From Chromatiales bacterium (GTDB lineage Bacteria > Pseudomonadota > Gammaproteobacteria > UBA6429 > Thiohalophilaceae), in the NCBI GenBank assembly GCA_027070385.1, contig JALXDW010000087.1, positions 407 through 8,248 of the forward strand: a DNA stretch of 7,842 nucleotides, written 5' to 3'. Shown piece after piece: positions 1-6,609 of this stretch. Numbering within the stretch: the stretch's first letter is position 1; every line of letters starts with the position of its first letter. The position numbers were made by a program, and so were the translations under genes. Below the pieces are notes generated by a model. That model saw nothing but the letters and a program-made list of their open reading frames with translations, was not told where the DNA came from and did not search any database.

Positions 1-1267
1 AGCCAGCCATATTATGGAAGTGATGTACCTCGCTTGGTTAAATAATTTGAGCGGTTTTAAAGACGGTAACGCTTTTTGCCAAATAAAAATCTCTCCATTA
101 TTTGAAACGATTGAGGATTTAAAGCACATAGAACCGGTCATGAATCGCCTTTTGGATAACAAAATCTATGCTGATTTATTAAAGGCCTCAGGGAATACCC
201 AGGAAGTGATGCTTGGTTACTCCGACTCCTGTAAAGATGGGGGTATCCTTGCCTCTGTCTGGAATCTGTATCAGGCACAGCAACAAATTTCAGCCATTAC
301 TACCCGACGAAATATTCGGTTAAATTTATTTCATGGTCGAGGGGGTACGATTGGTCGCGGTGGTGGCCCAACGCATGAGTCTATCCTGTCGCAACCCGAT
401 GGCACTGTGCATGGTGGCATCAAGTTTACAGAGCAAGGCGAAGTGCTTTCCTATAAATACAGCCACCCTGAAACAGCGATTTATGAACTGACTATGGGGA
501 TCACTGGCTTGCTCAAAGCAAGTAATCATCTGGTGACCCAACCACAAAAAGATAAACCGGAATACGCTAAAATCATGACCGAGCTTGCCAGCCAGGGAGA
601 GGAACACTATCGTACCTTAACCGACAAGACCGACGGTTTTCTGGATTATTTTTATGAAGCCACACCGGTTGCCGAAATCGGCTTAATGAATATTGGCTCC
701 CGACCGTCACATCGCAAAAAAGGAGATCGTTCCAAGTCATCAGTACGTGCCATTGGTTGGGTTTTTGGCTGGGCACAATCCCGCCACACCTTACCTGCCT
801 GGTATGGTATTGGTTTTGCACTCAACAACTGGTTGAAAAAAGATCCCCACAATCTCGATACATTACGTGAAATGTATCAAAACTGGCCTTTCTTTCGTGC
901 CCTGCTCAGCAACACCCAAATGGCATTATTTAAAGGTGATATGAACATTGCCAATGAATACAAGTCGCTGTGTTTAAACCAGACAACTGCACAAAAAGTT
1001 TACGATAAAATTGCCAGTGAATACTGGCTTACCTGCGATACCGTTCTAAAAGTTGCGAATATTAATGAATTACTGGCAGAAACCCCGATGCTGGCACTGT
1101 CACTTAAACGTCGGGACCCTTATCTGGATCCGTTAAGCTATATCCAGTTTAAATTACTGCGACATTTCCGTGATGAGTCACTCACTGAAGAACAACGCCA
1201 GGCCTGGCTGGATCCATTATTGCGTTCAATCAATGCAATAGCAGCGGGTATGCGCAACACCGGGTAA
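1..1267 (+). CDS. ppc: Phosphoenolpyruvate carboxylase, C-terminal part (5' end cut by window edge)
   Basis: Adds bicarbonate to phosphoenolpyruvate to give oxaloacetate, refilling the TCA cycle in the cytoplasm. The frame is open from base 2 with no start (ASHIMEVMYLAWL...), so the ATG at 14 is internal; 421 codons remain of a family of roughly 900 residues. The glycine-rich catalytic signature FHGRGGTIGRGGGP lies at about bases 329-370. It is followed by SQPDGTVHGGIKFTEQGE, the segment GSRPSHRKK (about 692-718), and RAIGWVFGWAQSRHTLPAW. The protein ends AGMRNTG, the conserved C-terminus of the family whose Asn contributes to the aspartate inhibitor site in E. coli, so the 3' end is intact. 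It converges on panD, which is read from the other strand. No frameshift is visible. Identification is secure; only the N-terminal half is unseen. Confidence 0.97.
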   Translation, partial: ASHIMEVMYLAWLNNLSGFKDGNAFCQIKISPLFETIEDLKHIEPVMNRLLDNKIYADLLKASGNTQEVMLGYSDSCKDGGILASVWNLYQAQQQISAITTRRNIRLNLFHGRGGTIGRGGGPTHESILSQPDGTVHGGIKFTEQGEVLSYKYSHPETAIYELTMGITGLLKASNHLVTQPQKDKPEYAKIMTELASQGEEHYRTLTDKTDGFLDYFYEATPVAEIGLMNIGSRPSHRKKGDRSKSSVRAIGWVFGWAQSRHTLPAWYGIGFALNNWLKKDPHNLDTLREMYQNWPFFRALLSNTQMALFKGDMNIANEYKSLCLNQTTAQKVYDKIASEYWLTCDTVLKVANINELLAETPMLALSLKRRDPYLDPLSYIQFKLLRHFRDESLTEEQRQAWLDPLLRSINAIAAGMRNTG

Positions 1268-1286
1268 TTTTTTTTACCCGCTGTTT
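1242..1286 (+). terminator. Possible hairpin terminator at the end of ppc
   Basis: CAGCGGGTA (1242-1250) pairs perfectly with TACCCGCTG (1275-1283), with TTT after it. A second left arm, CGGGTAA (1261-1267, containing the ppc stop codon), pairs with TTACCCG (1274-1280) around a loop of six T. The two stems share the right arm and exclude each other. The U-tract after the stem is short, so a classical rho-independent terminator is doubtful. The rest of the convergent gap to panD (to 1535) shows only a weak CCGGC/GCCGG stem near 1333-1349 and no gene or tRNA. Confidence 0.35.
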
Positions 1287-1535
1287 ATCGACATAAGCTG
1301 GGCAAATTGTGAGGATACAGTGCTGATTATCCCCGGCTTGCAAGGCCGGTTTGAATTTGTCTGGATTCGATATAAAAAATAGCCGTACTTTATCTTGGAA
1401 TATGTCGAAGCGGCAAAGTATTAGCTATAACGCCCAGGGCTGGACAGAATCAAAAAAATCATGCGATGGCTGCAAGCAGTCTGTTTTTGCAGGACATAAA
1501 CCAAACATTCACAAGAACGTATAAAAGCTATTTAA

Positions 1536-1916
1536 TCAGGCAACTTGTACAGGAATGGTGTTACGGGTGTGGGTAATTTCGTTATTTTCATTCAGGTAAA
1601 TCAGTTTGGGTTTAAAACTGGCAAGCTCTTTCTGATCCAGCCCGACATAGGCGCAAATAATCACCACATCAGCCACGCTGGCTTTATGCGCAGCCGCACC
1701 ATTGATTGAAATAATGCCACTGCCGGCTTCGGCGCGAATGGCATAAGTGGTAAAACGTTCACCATTGGTGACATCATATATTTCAATCTGTTCGTATTCC
1801 CGAATACCTGATGCATCCAGTAAATCGCCATCGATCGCACACGAACCTTCGTATTCCAGTTCAACATGAGTAACATGCGCGCGGTGTAACTTGGTTTTTA
1901 GCATTGTGATTTGCAT
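1536..1916 (-). CDS. panD: Aspartate 1-decarboxylase precursor
   Basis: Decarboxylates L-aspartate to beta-alanine, one of the two substrates of PanC in pantothenate synthesis. The product is 126 residues, the same as the E. coli enzyme, and ends with the same IPVQVA. The proenzyme self-cleaves at Gly24-Ser25 (YEGSC), and Ser25 becomes the pyruvoyl cofactor. Other active-site residues known in the family are all in register: Lys9, His11, Arg54, Tyr58 and Asn72 (ISINGAAAH). The ATG at 1916 is preferred because it gives the family length; Met5 (1904) is the alternative. The Shine-Dalgarno is weak (GGA about 10 bases upstream). The gene lies 115 bases downstream of panC with its own candidate promoter, so it may be read both with panBC and separately. 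Confidence 0.97.
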   Translation of the reverse strand: MQITMLKTKLHRAHVTHVELEYEGSCAIDGDLLDASGIREYEQIEIYDVTNGERFTTYAIRAEAGSGIISINGAAAHKASVADVVIICAYVGLDQKELASFKPKLIYLNENNEITHTRNTIPVQVA

Positions 1917-1956
1917 TCAGAAATAATCCAACTTGTACAATTAGAATGAACAATCC

Positions 1957-1965
1957 ATTTTAACA
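1957..1965 (-). promoter_or_regulatory. Candidate extended -10 promoter for panD
   Basis: On the minus strand the panC-panD gap contains TGT-TAAAAT, an extended -10 element (TGn followed by a 5/6 match to TATAAT). Transcription would start near 1950, leaving a leader of about 34 bases before the panD ATG. No good -35 hexamer is found at 17 bases, so the call rests on the extended element alone. An alternative in the same gap is TTGAGC-16-TACTAT. No terminator separates panC from panD. Confidence 0.33.
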
Positions 1966-2031
1966 TGCTGATAGTAGACAAGCCTAGCCTCTGCTCAACA
2001 AAAGTCACGCTAAATTTACAAGCAGATCCTG

Positions 2032-2868
2032 TTAATCTACCCGCAAATTGTCCAGCAAACGGGGAATACCCAACCGCGCGGCTGTCAGAATCACTCGGTT
2101 ATGAGTCCCCGGTTGCCCCAAAGTGGTCGCATCCCGAATCGTAAAATAGTCCACATCAAATGATTCTTTGCTAATAAATTCAATGGCTTGAGATTCTATT
2201 TCAGAATAATCCAGCTTCCCTTCCAGTATTTGCTGTCGTGCAGTCAGTAAAGACTGATATAAAGCAGGGGCTTGTAATCGTTGCTCAGCGGTTAAATACT
2301 GGTTACGCGAACTTTTTGCCAATCCATCTGCATCTCGAACAATCGGTGCGGTGTGTATCTCAACATCCAGTGCGTATTCCAGCACCATATTTTTGACCAC
2401 CAGGCACTGCTGGAAATCTTTTTCACCAAAAATGGCGTGTTCCGGCAATACCGCATCAAACAGTTTTTTAACAATCGTCGCCACACCTCTAAAATGTTCA
2501 GGGCGAGCTGCACCTTCCAATTCCCGGGCAAAATCAGGCACCGGAATAAAATCAATTTTTTTATTCGGTGGGTACATTTCATCTGTGTCAGGCATAAAAA
2601 CCACAGCAACGTTTTTTTGTTCAAGCCGTTCCATATCCTGTTGCTCGGTTCGCGGGTATTTATCAAAATCTTCATTTTCACCAAACTGTGTCGGATTAAC
2701 GTAAATACTCACAACCACTTTATCAGCAAGTACTTTCGCCTTATCTACCAACGCCAGATGCCCATCATGCAGATTGCCCATGGTCGGAACAAAGCCGATA
2801 CCCTGCTTTGCTTTTTTGCAGGCATGACTCCATGCCTGCATATCAGTAATGGTCTTAATTATTTTCAT
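2032..2868 (-). CDS. panC: Pantothenate synthetase (pantoate--beta-alanine ligase)
   Basis: Joins pantoate and beta-alanine using ATP, through a pantoyl-adenylate, to make pantothenate. The 278 residues match the usual length. The nucleotidyltransferase motif PTMGNLHDGH is at residues 28-37 (HxGH His34/His37). NPTQF (59-63), FRGVATIV (126-133) and GEKDFQQ (148-154) follow. The KMSKS-like loop is LAKSSRN (183-189). Its third residue is Lys, where relatives I know usually have Met or Leu; Ser-Ser-Arg-Asn is kept. The gene starts 75 bases after panB with no terminator between, so the two are probably co-transcribed. The Shine-Dalgarno is weak (GGA a few bases before ATG). It supplies the step that uses the PanB branch and PanD product. 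Confidence 0.97.
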   Translation of the reverse strand: MKIIKTITDMQAWSHACKKAKQGIGFVPTMGNLHDGHLALVDKAKVLADKVVVSIYVNPTQFGENEDFDKYPRTEQQDMERLEQKNVAVVFMPDTDEMYPPNKKIDFIPVPDFARELEGAARPEHFRGVATIVKKLFDAVLPEHAIFGEKDFQQCLVVKNMVLEYALDVEIHTAPIVRDADGLAKSSRNQYLTAEQRLQAPALYQSLLTARQQILEGKLDYSEIESQAIEFISKESFDVDYFTIRDATTLGQPGTHNRVILTAARLGIPRLLDNLRVD

Positions 2869-2943
2869 ACGATCCAGATAAAAGGAATCCCCTCACAATG
2901 TCTGAGCAGTTTTTCTGTTTGGAACCCTGGGGGAGAAACAAAA

Positions 2944-3774
2944 TTAATAACTTTGTGCGGCTGTTGGAAAACGCTTTTCTTTGACGGCTGTAACAAAATC
3001 TTTAATGGCGTTCACTATTAAGTTTTCACCTTTGTCTGCTGAGGCAGTCGCAAGAAAATTTTTCACAAATTTTGGTAGCTTACCCGGAGTAATACCCAAT
3101 AAATCGTAAAGTACCAGCACCTGCCCATCACATTCAAGACCAGCACCTATTCCAATGGTTGGAATACTCAGTGATGCTGAAATGGTTTTACCCAATTCAC
3201 TCGGAATACATTCAAGAACGATCATATCCACACCCAGTGATTCCAGCAATTTTGCATCAGCAATCATTTTTTCAGCTGCAGCCTGTTCACGTCCTTGCAC
3301 TTTATACCCTCCCAATTCTTCAACCGACTGAGGTAATAACCCCAGGTGGCCACAAACAGGAATACCATGCTGTATAATATGTTCAATACTTTCAGCAACA
3401 CTGCCAGCACCTTCCAGCTTAACCATATCAGCACCTGTATCAACAAAGCGTTGTGAATTTTCCAGTGCGCTCTGTTTGGTTTCGTAGGAGTGGTAAGGCA
3501 AATCAGCGATTAAAAGTGCTTGTTGTCTTGCATGCGCAACATGACGAGTATGGTATAGCATATCCTCCATGGTAACGGATAATGTTGTCGGTTGACCGTG
3601 AATAACACCGCCTAAAGAGTCACCCACTAAAATAACATCGGCACCCGCCTGTTCAATTCTGGTTGTAAAGCTTGCATCATACGAGGTTAGCATCGCAATT
3701 TTTTCAGCTTGCGACTTCATATTGCGTATACGCGATAAAGGGGATGAGGTTGAAATATTAATGGTTATCTCCAC
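2944..3774 (-). CDS. panB: 3-methyl-2-oxobutanoate hydroxymethyltransferase (ketopantoate hydroxymethyltransferase)
   Basis: Transfers a hydroxymethyl group from methylenetetrahydrofolate to 2-oxoisovalerate, the first committed step to pantothenate. With the GTG start at 3774 the product is 276 residues; E. coli PanB has 264. Key residues match E. coli with a constant offset of seven. The metal-binding set is Asp52 (VGDSLG), Asp91 (ADLPYHSY) and Glu121 (VKLEG); the catalytic Glu188 lies in VLECIP. Other hallmarks are PVCGHLGLLPQS, GGYKVQGR, IPTIGIGAG and PKFVKNFL. GTG is chosen because an in-frame stop lies 22 codons upstream (near 3801) and no ATG or TTG lies between. The next ATG (Met19, 3720) would remove residues usually present before MKxxxEKIAMLT. 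No normal Shine-Dalgarno precedes the GTG; only GAG three bases away. A 19-codon ORF ending four bases upstream could couple translation. Confidence 0.96.
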   Translation of the reverse strand: MEITINISTSSPLSRIRNMKSQAEKIAMLTSYDASFTTRIEQAGADVILVGDSLGGVIHGQPTTLSVTMEDMLYHTRHVAHARQQALLIADLPYHSYETKQSALENSQRFVDTGADMVKLEGAGSVAESIEHIIQHGIPVCGHLGLLPQSVEELGGYKVQGREQAAAEKMIADAKLLESLGVDMIVLECIPSELGKTISASLSIPTIGIGAGLECDGQVLVLYDLLGITPGKLPKFVKNFLATASADKGENLIVNAIKDFVTAVKEKRFPTAAQSY

Positions 3775-3778
3775 TGGC

Positions 3779-3847
3779 TCAACAAAAGATATTACGGGCT
3801 ATTGATGTTCTTTCATCCACTGCCGTATTTTGGCCCATTTTAGCCCG
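3779..3847 (-). promoter_or_regulatory. panB leader with inverted repeat and a 19-codon upstream ORF
   Basis: In the mRNA sense, CGGGCTA (3841-3847) and TAGCCCG (3795-3801) form a perfect 7-base inverted repeat with a 39-base loop. Inside it begins a small ORF, ATG at 3838 to TGA at 3779-3781, reading MGQNTAVDERTSIARNIFC. Its stop lies four bases before the panB GTG. The peptide has no run of valine, leucine or other pathway-related residues, so classical attenuation is not evident. Upstream of it is another stem, TGTCCGTG with CATGGACA (3866-3887, loop of six, one G-U pair). Whether any of this is functional is unknown. Confidence 0.25.
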
Positions 3848-3912
3848 AGCTGTGTTATTTTTCACTGTCCATGGCAAAACACGGACAATAAAAATATCTT
3901 GTCAGTACCCGA

Positions 3913-3921
3913 ATTATCACA
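3913..3921 (-). promoter_or_regulatory. Candidate extended -10 promoter for panB-panC
   Basis: The 215-base gap between the deoxynucleoside kinase gene and panB contains TGT-GATAAT on the minus strand, an extended -10 with a 5/6 hexamer match. The -35 region (TTTCGA at 17 bases) is poor. Transcription would begin near 3906 and give a leader of about 130 bases that includes the stems and small ORF before panB. The gap size itself suggests that panBC is a transcription unit separate from pcnB-folK-kinase, although no strong terminator follows the kinase gene. Confidence 0.33.
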
Positions 3922-3989
3922 CAATAAATCTGACATCGAAAAACTAAACAGACTCTTGCCAGTTTAACAGCTTTTAGATAACTGAAGAA

Positions 3990-4640
3990 TTAAAGATTGT
4001 TAGGTAGTGGATTAAAATACTGCCGACCACGCTGTGGTCTTGCGATTTGTTCCAGTAATTGCTGGTAATCCTGTTCATTTTCAGCAAAATTCATCTCTTC
4101 GGCGTTAACGATTAACAAGGGGGAGTCGGTATAGTCATGAAAAAAACGGGCATAACTTTCACCTAATTGTCTTAGATAATTTGAATTCATGGTTTTCTCA
4201 TAATGTCGACCACGATGAGCAATGCGCTTTTTTAACACCGATACCGGTGCCTGCAGGTAGACAACCAAATCGGGTACCGGCATATTGACTGTCACATGCT
4301 CATAGACCTGCAAATAAAGTTTATATTCGTCTGCGTCCAGAGTAAGCTCTGCAAACAGGCGATCCTTTTCTATTAAATAATCCGCAACACGCACCGGCTG
4401 AAACATATCGTCCTGATGAATATCCTGTAACTGTTTTGCGCGCTGAAATAAAAAGAATAATTGCGTTTGAAAAGCAGCACCTTTCGGATCACGATAAAAA
4501 CGTTCCAGAAATGGATTATTTTCCGGCCCTTCAAGGATTAAATCCGAGCCAAAACTGTTGGCAAGCTTTTTTGCCAAAGTCGTTTTGCCCACACCAATCG
4601 GGCCATCAATCACAATGTATTTCAGATGCTCGGCCTTCAT
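3990..4640 (-). CDS. Deoxynucleoside kinase family protein (deoxyadenosine/deoxyguanosine kinase-like)
   Basis: Predicted to phosphorylate deoxynucleosides with ATP for nucleotide salvage in the cytoplasm; 216 residues. The P-loop GPIGVGKT is at 13-20. EGPENNPFLERFY (38-49) is the family's substrate-side Glu segment. EKDRLFA (91-97) matches the E-(R/K)-D-R motif that holds the 5'-hydroxyl and catalytic base region. The LID arginines are in RIAHRGRHYE (139-148). FFLFQRAKQ (62-70) is also typical. This distinguishes it from thymidylate kinase, which has a DR(Y/H) motif in a different setting. Base specificity (dA, dG or broader) cannot be read here. Its ATG overlaps the folK stop codon as ATGA (4637-4640), which indicates translational coupling. 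Genes of this family are known between folK and panB in some gammaproteobacteria. Confidence 0.9.
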   Translation of the reverse strand: MKAEHLKYIVIDGPIGVGKTTLAKKLANSFGSDLILEGPENNPFLERFYRDPKGAAFQTQLFFLFQRAKQLQDIHQDDMFQPVRVADYLIEKDRLFAELTLDADEYKLYLQVYEHVTVNMPVPDLVVYLQAPVSVLKKRIAHRGRHYEKTMNSNYLRQLGESYARFFHDYTDSPLLIVNAEEMNFAENEQDYQQLLEQIARPQRGRQYFNPLPNNL

Positions 4641-5158
4641 ATTATAATATCCTGCAACTCAACATGCCCTTCCACAAAAATCAGGTTTTCTTTTGAAACA
4701 GTCGGCAAAATATCTGCAAGTTTACCGTGCAGGGGAATATCCAGATCCGGATTGATGTCATTCAAAGGATAAAGTACAAAATCACGCTTTGTGAGTTCAG
4801 GATGCGGAATAGTCAGATGTTCAGATGCCAGAACCTGATCTGAATAAAGCAGAATATCCAAATCCAGCGTGCGAGGTCCCCAATGATATTCCCTGACACG
4901 ATGATGTTTCTTTTCCAGTACTTGCAAGATATCCAGTAAATCAAAGGGAGATAGCCAAGTCTTGATGCGTACCACCGCATTAATATAATCAGCTTGTTGC
5001 TGATTATTTGCTGTACCCAGGGGTTTGCTTTTGTAAATATTGGAAACGGCATCCACACTCATATCTTTACAGGCATTCAATTCCTTTATCGCTGTCTTTA
5101 CCTGTAACAATGGATTGTCTAAATTACTGCCCAGCCCAATATACGCATTTTCTAACAT
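4637..5158 (-). CDS. folK: 2-amino-4-hydroxy-6-hydroxymethyldihydropteridine pyrophosphokinase (HPPK)
   Basis: Transfers pyrophosphate from ATP to 6-hydroxymethyl-dihydropterin, the step before dihydropteroate synthase in folate synthesis. From the ATG at 5158 the product is 173 residues beginning MLENAYIGLGSNL, which places the family's N-terminal GLGSNL motif correctly. The HPPK signature WGPRTLDLDILLY is at 93-105, with Arg96 and the metal-binding Asp99 and Asp101 (E. coli Arg92, Asp95, Asp97). IPHPELTKRDFVLYPLNDI (117-135) follows. A longer reading from an ATG at 5236 would add 26 residues overlapping pcnB with no family similarity, so it is rejected. The gene starts 22 bases after the pcnB stop and ends in a 4-base overlap with the kinase. 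The Shine-Dalgarno is weak (GGG near -9), so coupling to pcnB is likely. Confidence 0.95.
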   Translation of the reverse strand: MLENAYIGLGSNLDNPLLQVKTAIKELNACKDMSVDAVSNIYKSKPLGTANNQQQADYINAVVRIKTWLSPFDLLDILQVLEKKHHRVREYHWGPRTLDLDILLYSDQVLASEHLTIPHPELTKRDFVLYPLNDINPDLDIPLHGKLADILPTVSKENLIFVEGHVELQDIII

Positions 5159-5180
5159 AATAAAACCCGTTATTGCCGCT

Positions 5181-6506
5181 TTAATGACGCTTTGTTCTCT
5201 TTTTTCTACGTTTCGATGCCGGCTTTGGCAGTGCATTTAACATTGTTTTTCTGCCTGCTTCTGACTCAAACTGAAATTGTGTCCACCAGTCAGCTAACGC
5301 GGCCAATTCATCAGCCGATAATTGGTTTATATCGGTTTCATTGATTTCACTCTGGCTGACCTGACTTCGCAACACTAAAAAATCATAACCGGCACGAAAA
5401 CGTTTTTGTTCCAGTAATTTATAAGCACGCCTGCCAATACGATTAGGTAGTCGAACCTGCAATGTCCAGATATCCCGCATCATATAACGGAACCGTTTAG
5501 GTATTGTGATCCGTAGATTGACCTTTTCTATTACTTCCTGTCCGGCAAGATTAATTGCCTGAACAATCGGTATGTCCTGAGAAAGCAGTTGTTTTGTTAA
5601 TATTTCAACAGCAGGCCACAATAAAACAGCAAATAAATAGGCAGGAGTAACCGGTTTTTCCTGTTGAATACGAGTATCCGTATTAACCAAACCCTGTTTA
5701 ATAAATGCAATATAAAAATCCGTTTCGACTTCCTGCTCAAAAGGAAAAAGCCGCTGGTAAATATTTTCCTTAATCAGAAGTTCATAAACCGCCTCTGCAT
5801 ATCCCCCCATAAATAATTTAAGCACTTCATCAAACAGTCTCGCTGATGAAACAGCTTCGAGTAAATGAATGTTATCATCCAGTGCTTTTTTAATGGAAAC
5901 TTCATCATCATGCTGTATTTTAAAATCAAGTTTGGCTGCAAACCGGATGGCTCTTAACATACGAACCGGATCTTCCTTAAAGCGGACATCCGGCTCCCCT
6001 ATCATACGAATTGTTTTCGATTTCAGATCATCCATTCCATGCGTGTAATCAACAATCGAAAAATCTTTCACCGTGTAGTACAGGGCATTAACGGTAAAAT
6101 CCCGACGCCAGGCATCTTGCTCCAAGGTTCCATAGACATTGTCCCGCAGTAACATGCCTTCATCCGACACATGCTGTTGCACCGTTTCGGCATCGTGTGG
6201 TCCCCGAAACGTTGTCACCTCGATAATCTCACGCCCAAAGCGTACATGCACAATTTGAAACCGCCGGCCTATGATTCGACTGTTACGAAACAATGCTTTT
6301 ACTTGTTCAGGCGTTGCATTGGTTGCAACATCAAAATCTTTAGGCTGATGGCCAAGCAGCAAATCACGCACACAACCACCAACAAGATAACTCTCATAAT
6401 TTGCATCTTTAAGGGTATACAGAACCTTTAACGCGCTTCTTGATATATCTTTACGCGAAATATTGTGTTCGGGGCGGGCAATGATATTAGGGGTTTGTTG
6501 GATAAT
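5181..6506 (-). CDS. pcnB: Poly(A) polymerase I, probable ATT start codon
   Basis: Adds 3' poly(A) tails to RNA, promoting decay; class II nucleotidyltransferase. With an ATT start at 6504-6506 the product is 441 residues, close to E. coli PcnB. The head domain carries YLVGGCVRDLLLG (40-52), PKDFDVATNATPEQ with catalytic Asp57 and Asp59, RRFQIVHVRFG, EVTTFRG, RRDFTVNALYY and EDPVRMLRAIRFAAKL. The C-terminal part has IPKRFRYMMRDIWTLQ, KLLEQKRFRAGYDFL and a basic tail (KRRKKRTKRH). The frame upstream of VRDLLLG (GTG at 6371) reads IIARPEHNISRKDISRSALKVLY, colinear with E. coli [23 protein letters not shown], so the true start is further upstream. From the in-frame stop at 6546-6548 to 6371 there is no ATG, GTG or TTG. 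The function is certain; the exact start is inferred. Confidence 0.95.
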   Translation of the reverse strand: MIQQTPNIIARPEHNISRKDISRSALKVLYTLKDANYESYLVGGCVRDLLLGHQPKDFDVATNATPEQVKALFRNSRIIGRRFQIVHVRFGREIIEVTTFRGPHDAETVQQHVSDEGMLLRDNVYGTLEQDAWRRDFTVNALYYTVKDFSIVDYTHGMDDLKSKTIRMIGEPDVRFKEDPVRMLRAIRFAAKLDFKIQHDDEVSIKKALDDNIHLLEAVSSARLFDEVLKLFMGGYAEAVYELLIKENIYQRLFPFEQEVETDFYIAFIKQGLVNTDTRIQQEKPVTPAYLFAVLLWPAVEILTKQLLSQDIPIVQAINLAGQEVIEKVNLRITIPKRFRYMMRDIWTLQVRLPNRIGRRAYKLLEQKRFRAGYDFLVLRSQVSQSEINETDINQLSADELAALADWWTQFQFESEAGRKTMLNALPKPASKRRKKRTKRH

Positions 6507-6521
6507 TGTATTAAGCCTTTT
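6504..6521 (-). promoter_or_regulatory. Ribosome binding site and ATT start of pcnB
   Basis: On the minus strand AAAAGG (6516-6521) is followed by nine bases (CTTAATACA) and then ATT (6504-6506), a normal Shine-Dalgarno spacing. E. coli pcnB is reported to start at AUU, a weak codon that limits its expression. Other non-canonical options in the frame are ATC at 6501, ATT at 6480-6482 and ATA at 6543, none with a comparable Shine-Dalgarno. An ATG at 6535 opens an out-of-frame ORF of 35 codons that overlaps this site. Confidence 0.6.
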
Positions 6522-6554
6522 GTCGTTTTGCCCATTCTTACATATTTATCCAAT

Positions 6555-6586
6555 AAAAAAAAACCTCGCTGATTAGCGAGGTTTTT
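6555..6586 (-). terminator. Strong rho-independent terminator after the PEP-CTERM gene, bidirectional in form
   Basis: Arms AAAAACCTCGCT (6559-6570) and AGCGAGGTTTTT (6575-6586) are perfect complements with a GATT loop. For leftward transcription the stem is followed by nine T (from the A run 6555-6563). It begins 23 bases after the stop codon of the PEP-CTERM gene, and ends about 50 bases before the proposed pcnB start. Five T also follow on the other strand, but no rightward gene approaches it. Confidence 0.9.
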
Positions 6587-6609
6587 GAATATTTGTGAAA
6601 CAGGCTTTT

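Noticed and set aside
1455..1492. Terminator for panD from the CTGCAA/TTGCAG stem (1470-1492) with a T-run beyond it
   Set aside because: The stem is only six bases with a loop of about eleven and the T-run begins some twelve bases after the stem.
1290..1535. Possible RNA gene in the ppc-panD gap
   Set aside because: A stretch like GGATTCGAT recalls a tRNA T-loop, but no acceptor or anticodon arms could be formed around it.
1541..1939. 11-base direct repeat CAACTTGTACA flanking panD (1541-1551 and 1929-1939)
   Set aside because: One copy encodes the conserved C-terminus of PanD (VQVA), and matches of this length are expected by chance; no sign of transposition.
2353..3021. Long + strand open frame of 222 codons opposite panC and panB
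   Set aside because: It is antisense to two clearly identified genes and its translation lacks any recognisable domain or ribosome binding site.
3935..3985. Terminator after the deoxynucleoside kinase gene (CAGTT/AACTG stem)
   Set aside because: Five-base stem with a large loop and a distant T-run; not convincing.
5159..5236. N-terminal extension of folK from an ATG at 5236
   Set aside because: It overlaps the pcnB coding end by 56 bases and adds 26 residues with no HPPK similarity; the family begins close to AYIGLGSNL, which fits ATG 5158.
5181..6371. pcnB starting at GTG 6371 (MRDLLLG...)
   Set aside because: This GTG is the Val in the conserved VGGCVRDLLLG motif; starting there would remove the Gly-Gly and the preceding conserved helix, which are present in frame upstream.
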